Shown piece by piece: positions 11,361 through 24,118 of a stretch of DNA of 64,000 nt (position 1 is the first letter of the stretch; every line of letters begins with the position of its first letter). The notes beneath the pieces were generated by a model, which saw only the letters and a program-made list of their open reading frames with translations, made no database searches and had not been told where the DNA came from. The translations under genes were made by a program, and so were the position numbers. This stretch comes from Bugula neritina. Its lineage: Eukaryota > Bryozoa > Gymnolaemata > Cheilostomatida > Bugulidae. The stretch spans positions 6,312,229 through 6,376,228 of the forward strand of contig OZ037770.1 of the NCBI GenBank assembly GCA_964035545.1, read 5' to 3'.

Positions 11361-14300
11361 AAATAATATACACATTTAATAGACTGCAAAAAACGTTTTA
11401 GTGAACAAAAAGCAACAATCTTTTGAAAAGACTCTGTACTTAAATATAGTTGCTTATGGAAGAGATTCAAGATGCTTGTACAATCATAAAATTGATAAAA
11501 ATGATCACCATGTGCATTGTATTTCTGCTACGTTTATTCCACGTCATATAAAATACTTGCATAATGAATAGAATTAGCACTTTATAGTGTTTACTTAGCA
11601 TCCTTCTTTCCAACTTCAGAGTCAGATTGCTTTTCCATATTAGAGTAATCAATATAACCAAAGTAGTGAAAAGGATTATCTGAAAAGAAAAATTTGTGAA
11701 CTTACAAATATGAAATAATAAGATAATAATATATATTGATATTAACATAGACTATAAAGTTTAATTAAAACGAACTTTTTTCTGATTAAAAAACAAATTT
11801 TGCAAATAAGTTGCTTTTAAAAATTAATGTAGGAATATATACATTAGATTAGCAATAACTTGACATTACATTTATTTAAGACATAAGTTTACAAACATTT
11901 TCAATTCATCATCTATAATACAATTATTTTTTTTAATATTATTATTAACTCTAAAGTTTAAAAGTTTAAAATTAAATTTAACATGGGAGATGCGAAACCT
12001 CTAGCTTTAAATTAAAAACTACTGAGACAATGAAATTAAATATATCTATAGTTCTACTGGTCTAACTTTAAGTTACACCTCTTATAGTAGTACTAGTAGT
12101 ACTAGGATGATAAATTAACGTTTAACTTATAACTATAGTCTCACTGATCATAGTGTTAGTTAAAAGATAAACTTGAGTATATATAATATTTATTCTTCAT
12201 TAGTATTATAATTTTCTATTAAGTTGCATCTGATAACTTATTACATTTGTAAGTGATACCAAATATATGTTTAGTGGTCTAACCTGTATTTTGGCAAATC
12301 TCCATGTTTTTCAGATCTTTAAATAAACCCCTGTGGAAGGGCAGTTCGAAAGTCTTTCTACAACCAGCTATTAAAGAAAGTGTATTATTAGCTTGCATTA
12401 AAAGCCAACAATGCTCTGTATAGCCTTAAATAATGGCTTGTTGTATGTAATCCTTTCAGTAAAAGCTATTCCTTTTATGCAAAATTTGCTTTATTTGTGC
12501 ACCTTAAGTAACTTCTTACGAGTACACCATGCATTGAAATAATTTCTCTGTTCAAATACCCATTGTACACCTAGCTTATAATTTATAGCCAGTATACAGA
12601 TTATACACTGTATACACTAACGTTTAAGCTATGAGCAAGTTTCAGAATATGGTATCATATTTTCAGGATCGAATAAGTGCACGGCGCAAATTCATGGTTA
12701 TGTGCTGGTTATTTGGAGAAGTTTAGAAGAAATGTTGCCAATTAAAAATATGTTTAACTTTAATATTGCAAATTACCAGATGCCTAAAGTTTTGAAATTT
12801 TAGTATTTTGCATCAAACTTAGGCAAAAATTTTATGCTCTAACAAAATAACCACATATACCCCACTCTAACATTGCAAACACAAATGTTACTAAGTTGAT
12901 ACATGAATTGTGCCGGCAGCTTGAACCAAAATATAATATTAATATTATTTGATGGGTGTACATAAATTATGTTGATAACTAAACAATTTTTTAAAAATTG
13001 GCTCAAAACTGTTGGTTTTACACAATTTTCTATGTACACATAGTATGTGAATCACACCAATAGTGAGTCAAACTGATTTAATAGACTAATTATTCCAATT
13101 TGTTGGCAATTTTTGAGATAAAGTTGAAATGTAATTTTTAATGATTGGCTTGTTTATAAAGTCACAGTTTATTTTAATGATGTCAAAATATACAACTTTA
13201 TTTCATTATCTCACCGTATAAAATTCCAAAATTTCTATTGAAAACTGCATGCATCTAAAAATAGCTGAGTAACTGATTCTACTAGGGCATTATTTAAATT
13301 TACTTATTTGAATTTAAGTCTTAACCCTTCCCAGATCACAGATACATGTATTATGTCTTTTTAAACTTTTTTATTCACAGGTTAATTGAGCGAGTACGCC
13401 CAGTAAATGTACAAACGATACTGCCTATGTTAAAGTTTTAGCTTTAGACCAAATTACTCCAAGATTTATATAAGCAATGTTAAAAATGCACCTCAGTAGT
13501 TTATAGATCATTATAGACAATAAATCTGAATAAATGAAAAGCTACAAAGCCAGCTAATAACTTTTAATTCAATACCAGAATACTAAAATTAGCAGTACAT
13601 TTTGCATTGTTTTTATAACTTAAAAGAGTTAGCTATTTGGCAGCCTTGTGACAATGCAGCCTTGTAGAATAAAGCGCAATGACTCTGAAAAGTTAAAAGG
13701 TTAAATGAATCATACGTAAATTTGCTAATAATTGAAAGAAATAATGTCTGGACTGTTATTATGAACTATATAGCATTGAATGGGTTCAATAACAGGGTTG
13801 ATTTGGAGACTTTATAACACTAACATTTATAAAAGTACTCTTTGATCATTAGACCAGTCTTAATACATCAATGGATCTCTTGAAAGATTCTTCATCAAAT
13901 AATATATTTGTAATTTACCGGTATATGTTGTACAACTAAAATAATGGAAATTCATTTAAAATTGTGTTTGGTAAAATATACAGTACTTCGATTAGGTTAG
14001 CATATGATTATCACATACAATAGATACCTTTTCATGTACAGCTCACAAATATAATGCTATATAACAATGCTAGCTAAAAAACTATGATTTATCAACTTTT
14101 ATTCAGTTGTAAAGTTAGTTAGTTTTGAAATTTTTATCCTAACAACTTGTTGCGCCTAAAGTCATTCCTGAATGAACTACTTGCATTCAAGGCTGGAGTA
14201 ACTATTAAAGCTGCTTGACTAATAGGTTTTTAAGGTGCTTTAGTCAGGTTTGGGATTTGGAGTTATATAACTATATATTATAACTATTTATAGGTCAACC

Positions 14301-14874
14301 TAAAAGATTGTCTTTATTTAGAATAGGGTGCTGTCCAGAATTAATAAATAGAGAGTGCAGATTGTCTTCAAAGTCCAGGTCTAAAGTTAAACATAAATAT
14401 AAATAGCTAATTGCTATATTTATATTTTTGCCACTATAAATTGGTTATCTACAAGCTGCTTAGCTGCCTCACTAGAAATTGTTATATATAGTAGCTTAAC
14501 TGTTTTAGCCAAAGCCAGTAGTCTTGGAAAGTAAAGCATATAAGGTATATACCCAGTGGTCAAAATATGCATGTGTAATCATCTGGTATAGTATTATTAA
14601 ACAGGGCAACTTAGTCTAAACTTTGCTCTTTTGTTTTACTGGAACTAACAACAACTATAAGTTACTGCCGCTGAACTGAAACTATAGTTCGATAGTTACT
14701 GCTACATATTTATCTCAATCCTAAGTAAATAAGTCTTATAAATATTATGCTTTGATGCATTATTTCCATGTAATCTTAAAGTTTAAGTAGGCTCTTACAA
14801 TATTATGATGTAATAGTCCTTCATTTGAATAAGCATTAAACTCCTTGTTTATAACATTAACTTTATATTGGAGA

Positions 14875-15672
14875 AAAAAACGTTGCATTGAAATGTTGAA
14901 GTAACGTTCTATTGATGTTTTTTGAAAACATTTTTGAAAAAAGGTTTATACAACATTTCAAAATACATTCATGCAACCATTTTATCAAACATTTGAACAA
15001 CATTGGTATCAATCGTTTCTTTAACGTTGGGTTAAAACGTTATGTTTATGTTTGCAGAGCAACGTTGTTTGAAATGTTCTATGAATGTTGTATAAATGTT
15101 TAGTAAAACAATTTGGTTAAAACATTTATAAAACATTTTGAAAAAACATTGATCCAACCTTTTTATCAAACATTCTATTAACCTTGGTTAAAATCATTTA
15201 TTGAACGTTGAATTAAAACATTGTGGTTACGTTTGAAAGAAACGTTGTATTGAAATGTTGTATAAACGTTGTATTAATGTTTTATTGAAACAGTTTGTGC
15301 AAAACGTTGATAGAATGTTTTGAAAACAACATTAATACAACCTTTTTTTCAAACACCTAATAAACCTTTGAAAAATACATTTATTAAACGTTGGGTTATA
15401 ACGTTAATTTCATGTTTAGAACAAACGTTGCTTTGAAACATTCTACCAACGTTTAATGGATGTTTTGTTACAACGTTTGGGTCAAACGTTTAATGAACGT
15501 TGTGATATACATTTATACAACAACTTTTCTCAACATTTGTTAAATGTTTGACCAAAATGTTGACTTTAAACATTTATCAAACATTACCATAACGTTAAAC
15601 GGAAATGTTTGATTCTAATGTTGTGAACAAAACCTTCTGACAACACATCCAAAGGTTGTATAAACGTTTCTT
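14875..15672. repeat. Right degenerate AACGTT array
   Basis: Same kind of array as at 6960-7420, longer (about 800 bp), with AACGTT, AAATGTT and AACATT variants. It ends at CGTTTCTTGTTAGTTGGGAG. Confidence 0.85.
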
Positions 15673-16005
15673 GTTAGTTGGGAGCTGATACAACACAGTG
15701 TTTTAAGTTAAGTGACAAAATAATAATAATTAGATTTTTATAAATAGTTAGCTGTCAGGAAAATAAAGCTTTTACAATTTGAAAGAATTAATGCATGAGT
15801 GTGGAAGATTTATTGAACCATCTCTTGTATCCTAAAATAGTTTTAATGACGAGAACTTGCTCAGCATCTATTATATATATCCATAAAACAAGGCCTTACA
15901 ACCACTCATCAAAAATTCCATAAAAACTCTTTAGCACGCTGGATGCATAAATTACTAATCTAATTCTAATTATTGTACACCCAATAAAATATGTATACGT
16001 TTAGT

Positions 16006-17460
16006 TCAAAAATATTTTTCAGTCCAGTCATTTCCTCTATATTCTAGTTTGAAGCAGACTCTGAGACTTGCTGGTGCCTTTCTCTGTTGCTGTTTTCTGA
16101 CGTCTGCCAGTTTGTTGTGGCGGGGGTTTGCCTCTCTGTATGCTGCTGCATTACCATTGACTACATTAATGGGTGCTGTGCTCTTCACATGCACACTGGG
16201 GGCTGTCTGCAATGCAACAGTGGCAGATCCAGAACCCGATTTATAAGCTTTGCTGCCAGCTTTTAGCTTAGATGAAGGATCGGGGGGGGGGGGGTAGAAA
16301 AGATGCCGAGGCTTTTTAAAAACTTGTTTTACACCGGCTGATGCAAGAGACAATAAACTTTGTCTTTTCAGTGGTTTCTCAGCAGACCCATAGGATGCCT
16401 GACTTTGTTGTGTCTCATTACTCCATGTACTCAGTGACCTTTCTACTTTCTTTCTGGCTGGAGCTGTGTGTAATTTAGACTTACCATTTTTAGGTGTAGC
16501 TTTAGGTGGGGCCTTCGGGTTATCTTCTCTTTGTTTAGTTGTATCAGCCCACTTACTCTTAGACTTACTCATGCTAGATCACAGGCTTGATGGAAAGATC
16601 TAACTTTTCTTTTGTAGCGAGTGGGGGCAGTAAAACGCTCTCCCGTAGTTTTGCAAGTTTGTAAGGTTGGCTGAAAGCAGGCAGAGATTGCGTTTTGTCC
16701 AAGTTGCCACTCTTTATCTGCATTAGACTGAATTTTCTGCATTCAGCTGGAGCTTTGTTTACCCCTTTAGCAGTCACTTTAGATTCTGCCCTCTCATTTG
16801 CTGAGACAGGCCTGGAATGTGTAATAGAGGTACTACTAGTAAATTCATTCTCTATAGACATGGGCATAGAGTCATTGACTTTTAAAGATCTGTTCAAATA
16901 TTCAGAATTGGTTTGTTCTGCAGACCAAGTGACTGGGTCTCCAGGGTAGAAAGTGCTTTGTAACTGGTCCGAGTCATCAGCTGCCTCATTCATATAACAT
17001 TCAGTGACTGGAGTCTAAGATTCACCCTAATTTATAATAGCCTGAGGCCTAGTTTCTATAGTCCTAGTGACGTTGAAAGAGTTGTAGTCATCATTGCTAA
17101 GACTATATGTGGGATTTGCCGAGTTTCGATATGCTTCCAGCTCTTGATTGGTCGACTCAGGGGTAGAAGTTGAGCTCATGTTAACATCTGCATCCCGCAA
17201 GTCATTGAAGGCTAAGGAGTTGTCTCCATTTACTAACTGATCCTTTATCTGGATAAAAATTTTGCTTGAAACTAAAACTACATGTGTATCATTACTAGAT
17301 TCACCTTTTTCAACTGAGGTGTTCATATTCACATCATAACCGTCAGATCCCTGCTCCAAATAGTACACACTGTCAGTTGATACATTGCCATAGGTAGAGT
17401 TATTACTACTAAAGCTGCCACGTTTACTTTGCCTTTTACTAGATGACCTTCAGGATTTTC
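16006..17460 (-). pseudogene. Unassigned ORFs downstream of the Bel/Pao-like gag
   Basis: Reading leftwards, one frame is open from about 17455 to 16574 apart from two stops near 17020 (ATAAATTAG and CTTAG contexts). A second ORF (16572-16006, 188 residues) starts one base after the stop of the first, in another frame. The first is Ser/Asn/Thr-rich and acidic. The second is strongly basic (many Lys/Arg) with a Pro run made by a 12-G tract near 16280. No protease, polymerase or integrase motif is present, although a Bel/Pao protease would be expected here. Either an extended, decayed gag or foreign sequence carried by the element. Confidence 0.5.
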
Positions 17461-17499
17461 GCTACTCTTGTGCTGAATTTATTCAGCTTTTATTTTATT

Positions 17500-19330
17500 C
17501 ATGTTGGTATTACAATTGGTATTTGTATTAGTTTCAGCTAACTTGATGCCCCATAACACATGGTGAGTTGTTTTATTACAGACTGAACAAAAAATTTGAA
17601 AATCTTAACAGCGCTTAGGCTCATGGGCACTCAAGTACCTAACACATAGAGAGTTAGTTTTTATTAACTTATATTTTTCATCTACAGACAACGCCAAGGA
17701 ATTTATGCACTCAACAAGACAATGACGTTTACTGCGATGAATAAAACAGTAATTCTCACAATCAATGATTTTGTTATTATTATTAAACCTGTTACTACTA
17801 AACTTTGGGCCACTGCTTTCAGTGTGGAATACTTTCACCTTTTGTTTATGCATGCTGGAGGACTCCAATTTACACTTTCTATGCGTTGATCTGAGGGTTA
17901 TCTGCCATTCCTACTCTAGAAACTTCATGAGGTGTTGGAATGGCTTGATTCCTCGTGAGTGAGTATGTGAAAATGTCTATCCCAGTTCTGTTTAATGCTC
18001 GTAGGTAATAGGTTTGCAAGAGTATCAGCTTGTGGCAGCGTAACAGTTTGCAAAAGTCCAACTTCACCGAGTTGGCTGTACGAAATGTTTACTGTGTTGG
18101 CCATTTTGACGAGTTCTCGTGCATCTCCTTCCTTTATTGGCTTTAGTTTTTGTAAGTTGTTGAAGACTGCTTGCACATTCATGCTAGGATCATTGTAGAC
18201 CTCTTTTAATCTACACATCATTCTCTTGTAAGCTTGAAGTTAAGTTGCAAAGACTGGCTGAACCATCTCCAAAGCTTCAGCTGTAAAAAATATTTTTAAC
18301 TCACGAGCTCTATTGGCATTATCGTAAAGCATACAGTGGTATATTTTACCCATGCTGACCTAAATTCTAGCCAATGGTATCTAGTGCCTTAAATATGGCC
18401 TTGGTTGCAAATGAGTTTTTTGTATAGATGTATTGAAGTTATTTCTACCTGCATATATAGAGTCATAACTTATTTGAGTTGTTTCATTAGGGTAGCTATC
18501 ATAGGCATTGACAACAGAGGAGGTTGCTCCGCAAATCAAAATCTAGAATGAGTTGCACGATCAGTATTACCATGTAAATCACACATTGAAAATGTAGAAG
18601 AATAAATATCTCTGACACTGGCATTTGCTATGGCACCTGGGTTTGATGCCAAAGCTCTACTGGACGTATGGTCTTCACATAGTACCTGCTTGTCACTACC
18701 TCTCGCTGTAATACCTGGATTTGGTGCAAAAGTAGCCTCACGTGTGCTAGGGTGTGATCTAGGAGGAGACAACTGACTCGACGCAACCGTAGTAAGTGCA
18801 CGACCAGCGCCGCCCAAAGGTGACCCCCATCTATACCGCTCCTGCGAGACTGGACCAGAGCACAGATGGATTAGATTCACGGTGTTCAAAATTCATGCTA
18901 TGGGGCTGAAGCCTTCACATAGGAGTAGGCTTAGACTTGCAATAGTTTAAAGATAGAATTACTTCGTCTATGTAGTTGTAAAAATAAAACAGAAAAAATA
19001 TATGATATTTGCCAAACTTTCTAAAAGAGCTACACATTTAATATGGCATTCAGTGAGAATAGTATTATTAGTACAATCAGTAACTAATCTATTGGCTTTT
19101 TTAATTGCTAAATTAAGGCTGTGCTTGATTTTATAGAATTTGCTATACTAAGTATTACAGTCAGAAATAGCTTTGTCATAAATAACCTTTACAGCTTCAT
19201 AGTACTCTACTGAATTTATCTTATTACAATAAGCAATGTCTTCTATAGATTTATCAAACGAAACGTATTCCGAAAAGTCATAGGCTAATGCATGGATAGT
19301 TGAAAACTTTTGAAGTTAATTCAAACAGTT
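17500..19330 (-). pseudogene. Bel/Pao-type retrotransposon gag, decayed
   Basis: At 17605-17868 the frame shows the Bel/Pao gag knuckle pattern: a Cys, then C-F-I-H..K-R-H-C..C, then a L-C-V-R-Y-L-S-A-H-E-P-K-R-C block. About 45 bases downstream, past a stop, comes a second block with C-S-V-C-N-K-T-T-H-H, as in Bel/Pao gags. Upstream (17925-18221) lies a helical gag region with the Y-N-D-P-S and L-L-P-T-S..W patterns. Further upstream coding-like sequence extends to about 19330 with stops and frame breaks (including 18536-18889). No LTR pair was found. Confidence 0.6.
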
Positions 19331-21470
19331 TTTCCTACTTTTTACGTATAGTTGTGATTAAGTCAACATTGATGAACAACATGCATTCGATTTCGTTGGC
19401 TAGTTTTTAGCTTTGTGAGAATAGTCCAAACTTACCATGGGCTCACACAAGAATCTTCAATCTTAAGCTGTTTACATGTGCAGTTAGGTCACATGCAGCT
19501 ACCTAATAGTTATATCTGTACTAAAAGACTATATCTGTGCCAAATGTCACTTTCTTTTGAAAAACCGATATGCAAAAAAATGAAATGTATGCATCTTTGA
19601 ACTAATATTATAACTTTCATTGTTTATACTAACTATTGGAGTAGTTTAAGGAGCCTCAATACCCTAGTCATGTAACAAATCCAACTATCTCATTTTATTA
19701 GCACCACTGTGAACAACAGTGTCAATGGGGTAGAGATGCAACTTTGATATGATAATATTTTGGATTATGTCATACCTACTAATTAAAGTTTTTTTAATTG
19801 ATGTTGAAAATTGCTAAATTCTATAAAATAAATTAGTTTCTGATTAGCAATAAGATATAAATATGCTAAAATTTTGTTTGAAGGTATAGTGGGATAACTG
19901 TACAGTCTACATCCTCAGAGTAGGAAATTGCTCATTAGTTTTAGTGAGGTCTCATTTCCTGCATTATCAGACCAACTCATTTTGTTGTTGCGTGAAATGT
20001 ATTGGTTTGTGAATTGGTAACCAACAACTCTACACTGAGAGCTGCGTAAAACTATTGCATTGCCTTAAACCAATAATCTTACCTCTTAAATGTTTTAACT
20101 GGTTGAATATACAAGTATACTTTTCTTTTTTGACTACAGACATAGTGTATGGTAGAATGAATAATATTATGGCCTAGTCGACTACTTATCACACACTTTA
20201 TATTACAGTCTGTGTCAGCTGACTCAGTTAGAGAAACTAGACATAGGATGTAATACTATCAACATAGTACCAGAAATTGTGTCATTACTGATATGACTGA
20301 ATGAGTTGGATATGAAGAGATGTGAATTATCTAATCTACTTAAGAGGTTTGTATACATGTCACAACAGGTTTTTTATTGCAATAACTTGCAGAAAACTAG
20401 TTTAACCACAGCAAAAACTACATCGTAATGTTTATACATTTTCACGGTAAATCTATAATAAGATATTCACATCTTGTAAAGGCAAATAATATTGTCAAGC
20501 TGTATCCTGTTTAGCAATTTCACCAATTTAAAGGATCATTCCAGCGTAGTTCTATATTTCTGTAAAGTATCCACTCTGTTAGTTTGTCTAAGGGCTGTTC
20601 TTCAAAAATAAATTAATAATATTTTGATTACTTCTCAAAGCTATATATGAAAGTTGTAGCTACTTTTGTGCATATAATTTGTATTGTAGTTTAACGCAGT
20701 GTCTTATCATTTTTAAGTGAATTATATAATCTGCACCACTTACATTTCTGATGACTTAACTTAGCTGACTGTACTAAGCTTTCTCTATTATGAGTAACAC
20801 ACTCTGCTGTTGCTACTAGTAGATAGTCATGATATTCACTATACATTATATCATTGAGGGAATATACATGTATTTGACTAAAATAAAATGTGATTTGCTC
20901 ATTTGCTCCCCCCTCTCGCTACAGTACTCCAGCCACAGACCGAAACCATGCACCTTAGCTACAGTTCATAGAAAAAAGTCCACTCAGAATTTTGTAGTAC
21001 ATGTTACCAACGTTTTTTTTTCTGATAAAAGTTCTCCTGAAGTGTAAATAGAAAACATTTTTAGTTCTAAACAGTAATGATAATGACACCTAGAACAACC
21101 GAATGATGTGCGTTTCCTCTGCTATCCGTGGTGGCACAAACTGTACAGTTAAAACATGAGTTTTGCTTTAGATCTGAAAGAATATTTTTATTCAGTTGTA
21201 ATATTAAATAAATAAAGATCAGATGCAACAAAATCTGCAAAGTTTCAATATATTTGTTGTGTCCCACCCAGTGGCCCATTGTACCCCGGTACCAGGGCAC
21301 AATGGGCCGATTTTTTCGCCATGAAAATTTTATTATTCTGAGAGTTGTGAAAGAGATAGAAAATACAAACTGATACCTGTGATAGACAACAGATGCAGCA
21401 TTAGGACTAAATATTATTGAACTAGTAACTTGCAAAACAGACGAATGAGAACAAAAAATGCAAAATTTGG
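19331..21470. other. Intergenic AT-rich sequence
   Basis: No gene supported. One hairpin at 21273-21308. A 72-residue ORF at 20829-21047 lacks any recognised motif. Confidence 0.5.
21273..21308. repeat. GC-rich hairpin in AT-rich DNA
   Basis: GGCCCATTGT pairs perfectly with ACAATGGGCC; after a mismatch CCC pairs with GGG around a short loop containing GGTACC. Confidence 0.7.
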
Positions 21471-22599
21471 CCTGTTGTGCCCCTGTTTCAATGTGTTATG
21501 GTGTATTTAAATTTATTACAATATGTTTCAGTATAAAGCACTGTATTACAGTACTTTCAGTGTATAATACTGTGTTACAGTGTATTTCGATTTATCGCAG
21601 TATGTTCCAGTAGGCCTATATATTACAATGTATTACACTTCAGTAGAAGTTTTTGAAGCATATTTTTGTTTATTACAATGTTTTACATTTTATTACAGTG
21701 TATTACAGTTTATTACCATATGTTTGAGTCTTTTACAATGTATTACAGTTTTCGAAAGTCTAATGCGGTATATTACAGTGTATCACAGTTTTTGACAATG
21801 TATTGCAGTTGACTACGGCATATTACAGCTTACAACATTGTACTACAATCTATAATAGTGCGTTTATGTACTTCTCTGCGAGTAATAATAACTTACAGTA
21901 TGTTTGAGTATATTACAATGTATTAAAGTATATTTCAGTCTATTACAACATGTTAGAGTTTCTGAAAGTGTATTGCTGTTATTTCTGTATGTCACAGATA
22001 TTGTTAATATATCGGATTGTAATACAGTATATTGCACTGTACAACATCGTACTATACAGCCTACTACAGGGTATTTACGTATTTGCCAGTGTTTTTTTAG
22101 CATTTTAAAGTATGTTTCAGTACATCATAATGTTTTACAGTATATCTCAGTCTATTACAATGTGTTACAATGTATTACAGTTTATTACCATATGTTTTAG
22201 TCTATTACGTTGAATTGCAGTTTTTGAAAGTTTAACGCAGTATAATACAGTGTATCACAGTTTTTGACAATGTATATTACAGGGTATTACAGCGTGTAAA
22301 ATTGGACTACAGTCTATTACAATGCCTTTCTGTATTTTACAGTGTTATAGTATACTACAGGATGTTTCAGTATCTTAAAATGTATTATCGCATATTTCAG
22401 TCTGTTACAGTGTATTACAGTTTTTGAAAGTGTATCGCAGTATATTACAGTGTAAGTTTTGACATTTTATTACAGTTTCCTACAGCATATGACAGCATAT
22501 AACATTGCACTACTGTATTTAGCTACTTTACAGTGTGTTATTGCATTTTGCAGTATGTTTCACTCTATTATCACACTGTATTACAGTGAATATCAGAAG

Positions 22600-23570
22600 A
22601 GGAAAAAACTTTTTCCGGGATTGCGAATCTAAGTAAAAAATTGGTGTTTTTCTGCCAGACCAGAATGTAGGGAAGACCGTGAAGTGACGGGACGTGAGAT
22701 CTCAGCTAATCTGCTGTTTCCTTCACTAGCAGTGCTCTAAGACTGTGTTAATTGCAGATTCTGACTAATAAGTTGAAAGGTCAACAGCTGTAAATTGGAT
22801 ATGACAGCCAATATAACAAATGATTAATGGGACTTATATCATAGTTGCCAATTCAGCTTGCTCATGCAGTAACCAAAATCACAAACATGCTTTGAACTTA
22901 ATTTTTCTCAAGATTTTTGAAGCAAAAAAACTTTTAAAATTTTTCTGAAACTGCTAAACTGTGTGCTTATGCCAAAATATTAATCTCAGAAAAAATGAAA
23001 CTCGTACTAGTAATAGTCCTCACACAAACCTAAAATCTCTACTGATTTTATGTGCTTGTTCTATATGTCATGGAGACTACACCTCGCCCGTCTGGGAGGA
23101 GACAACTCCAAAATACAAATGTCCCCAGAGGGACTTGTGAAAAGCCTCTATTGCTCTCCGACCTTGTTGTCAGCATGCCAAAACACTGTCGAGCTGTGAT
23201 TTACAAGGGTTGGCCAAGAAAATATTAGTATGCATCTAATAACCCCAATGACCTTTTTTTATTTGGCCACTATTCTAATTTCAAAGAATTATGTTCAAAA
23301 AATAAGCAAAAATCATTGCAACTTTTAACAAAAATTAAGTTGTAATTTTACTAGAATTTTTAATTTCAATACTGGAATGAGTATATTGGCCAAAAATTGC
23401 ACTACAGAAAATAAAATCTGCTATTTCTTTAAAATATTCTTGTAAAAAACATATTTAGCTTTTCATTGATATGCATATTACCCTATATCACTTTATAAAT
23501 ATTGAGCAAATTATCAATTACTAATCAATAATAAGTTTATTTCAAGCGGTCCCATAATTAAAATCACCAC
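22600..23570. other. Non-repetitive 1-kb block inside the minisatellite field
   Basis: Sharp change from the repeat to unique-looking sequence beginning with a GGAAAAAACTTTTTCC palindrome and returning to repeat at about 23575. Probably an insertion; no coding region, inverted ends or target duplication could be confirmed. Confidence 0.45.
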
Positions 23571-23712
23571 TGTAGGTATTTTACAGTGTCCTATTGAATT
23601 TTACAATATGTTTCAGTATGTTGGAATATATTATTGTTTTTGAAAATGTAATGCAGTATTATTACAGTGTATCACAGGTTATGACATTGTATTACAGTGT
23701 ATTACAACATAG

Positions 23713-24118
23713 TGTGATACATTTTAGTGGTGCAATCATTATTGGTATTAATCGAAAAGGCCCACTCTATACTGTTTATTATATTGTGAGTTCGACTACA
23801 TCGACCTGTAGCTATGGACAGCAGTGGCACCACTAGTAACCACCAATCAGGACAGGCACATTAATTGATAGCAGGTGGAGCTAGCTACTCGTAGTTGTAG
23901 TGCGCTGAGTAGCTAGCCGGCAGAGCAGCTTGGGACTTCATCTAGAGTAGTTGTGTATTAAAGCTCACTAATTATGTAATCGTTTCTATTCATGTTAACA
24001 GCAAATAACCTTTTTGTATTCGTGTAAATAGTAAACTATCTTAGTGTAAACAACCTGGTGTAGTGGTTTTGTTTAAGTTGACCCACACATAATATGGTGA
24101 ATTGCGAAATTCACTACA
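23713..24118 (+). repeat. Solo LTR of the E2 family
   Basis: 406 bp starting TGTGATAC and ending TTCACTACA, alignable end to end with the complement of the E2 LTRs (blocks for GATAGCAGGTGGAGCTAGCT, GCTAGCCGG.CAGAGCAGCT and AAATTCACTACA). Flanked by ATAG on the left and ATAT on the right, a near-match to the ATAT duplication around E2. No internal sequence is attached. Confidence 0.85.

Larger units (their letters stand above)
6936..15682. mobile_element. Candidate 8.7-kb DNA element bounded by inverted ends and AACGTT arrays
   Basis: The left end reads CTCCCCACTAACAA and the complement of the right end reads CTCCCAACTAACAA: a 14-bp inverted pair with one mismatch. Just inside each end lies a degenerate array rich in AACGTT (left about 6960-7420, right about 14875-15672). 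The interior is AT-rich, non-coding by eye, and holds a 65-bp minisatellite and a diverged internal duplication. No transposase is recognised and no clear target duplication was found, so the element status is inferred from the ends only. Confidence 0.4.

Noticed and set aside
20829-21047. 72-residue ORF after a pyrimidine-rich AG
   Set aside because: Looks like a possible last exon, but has no motif and no upstream partner.
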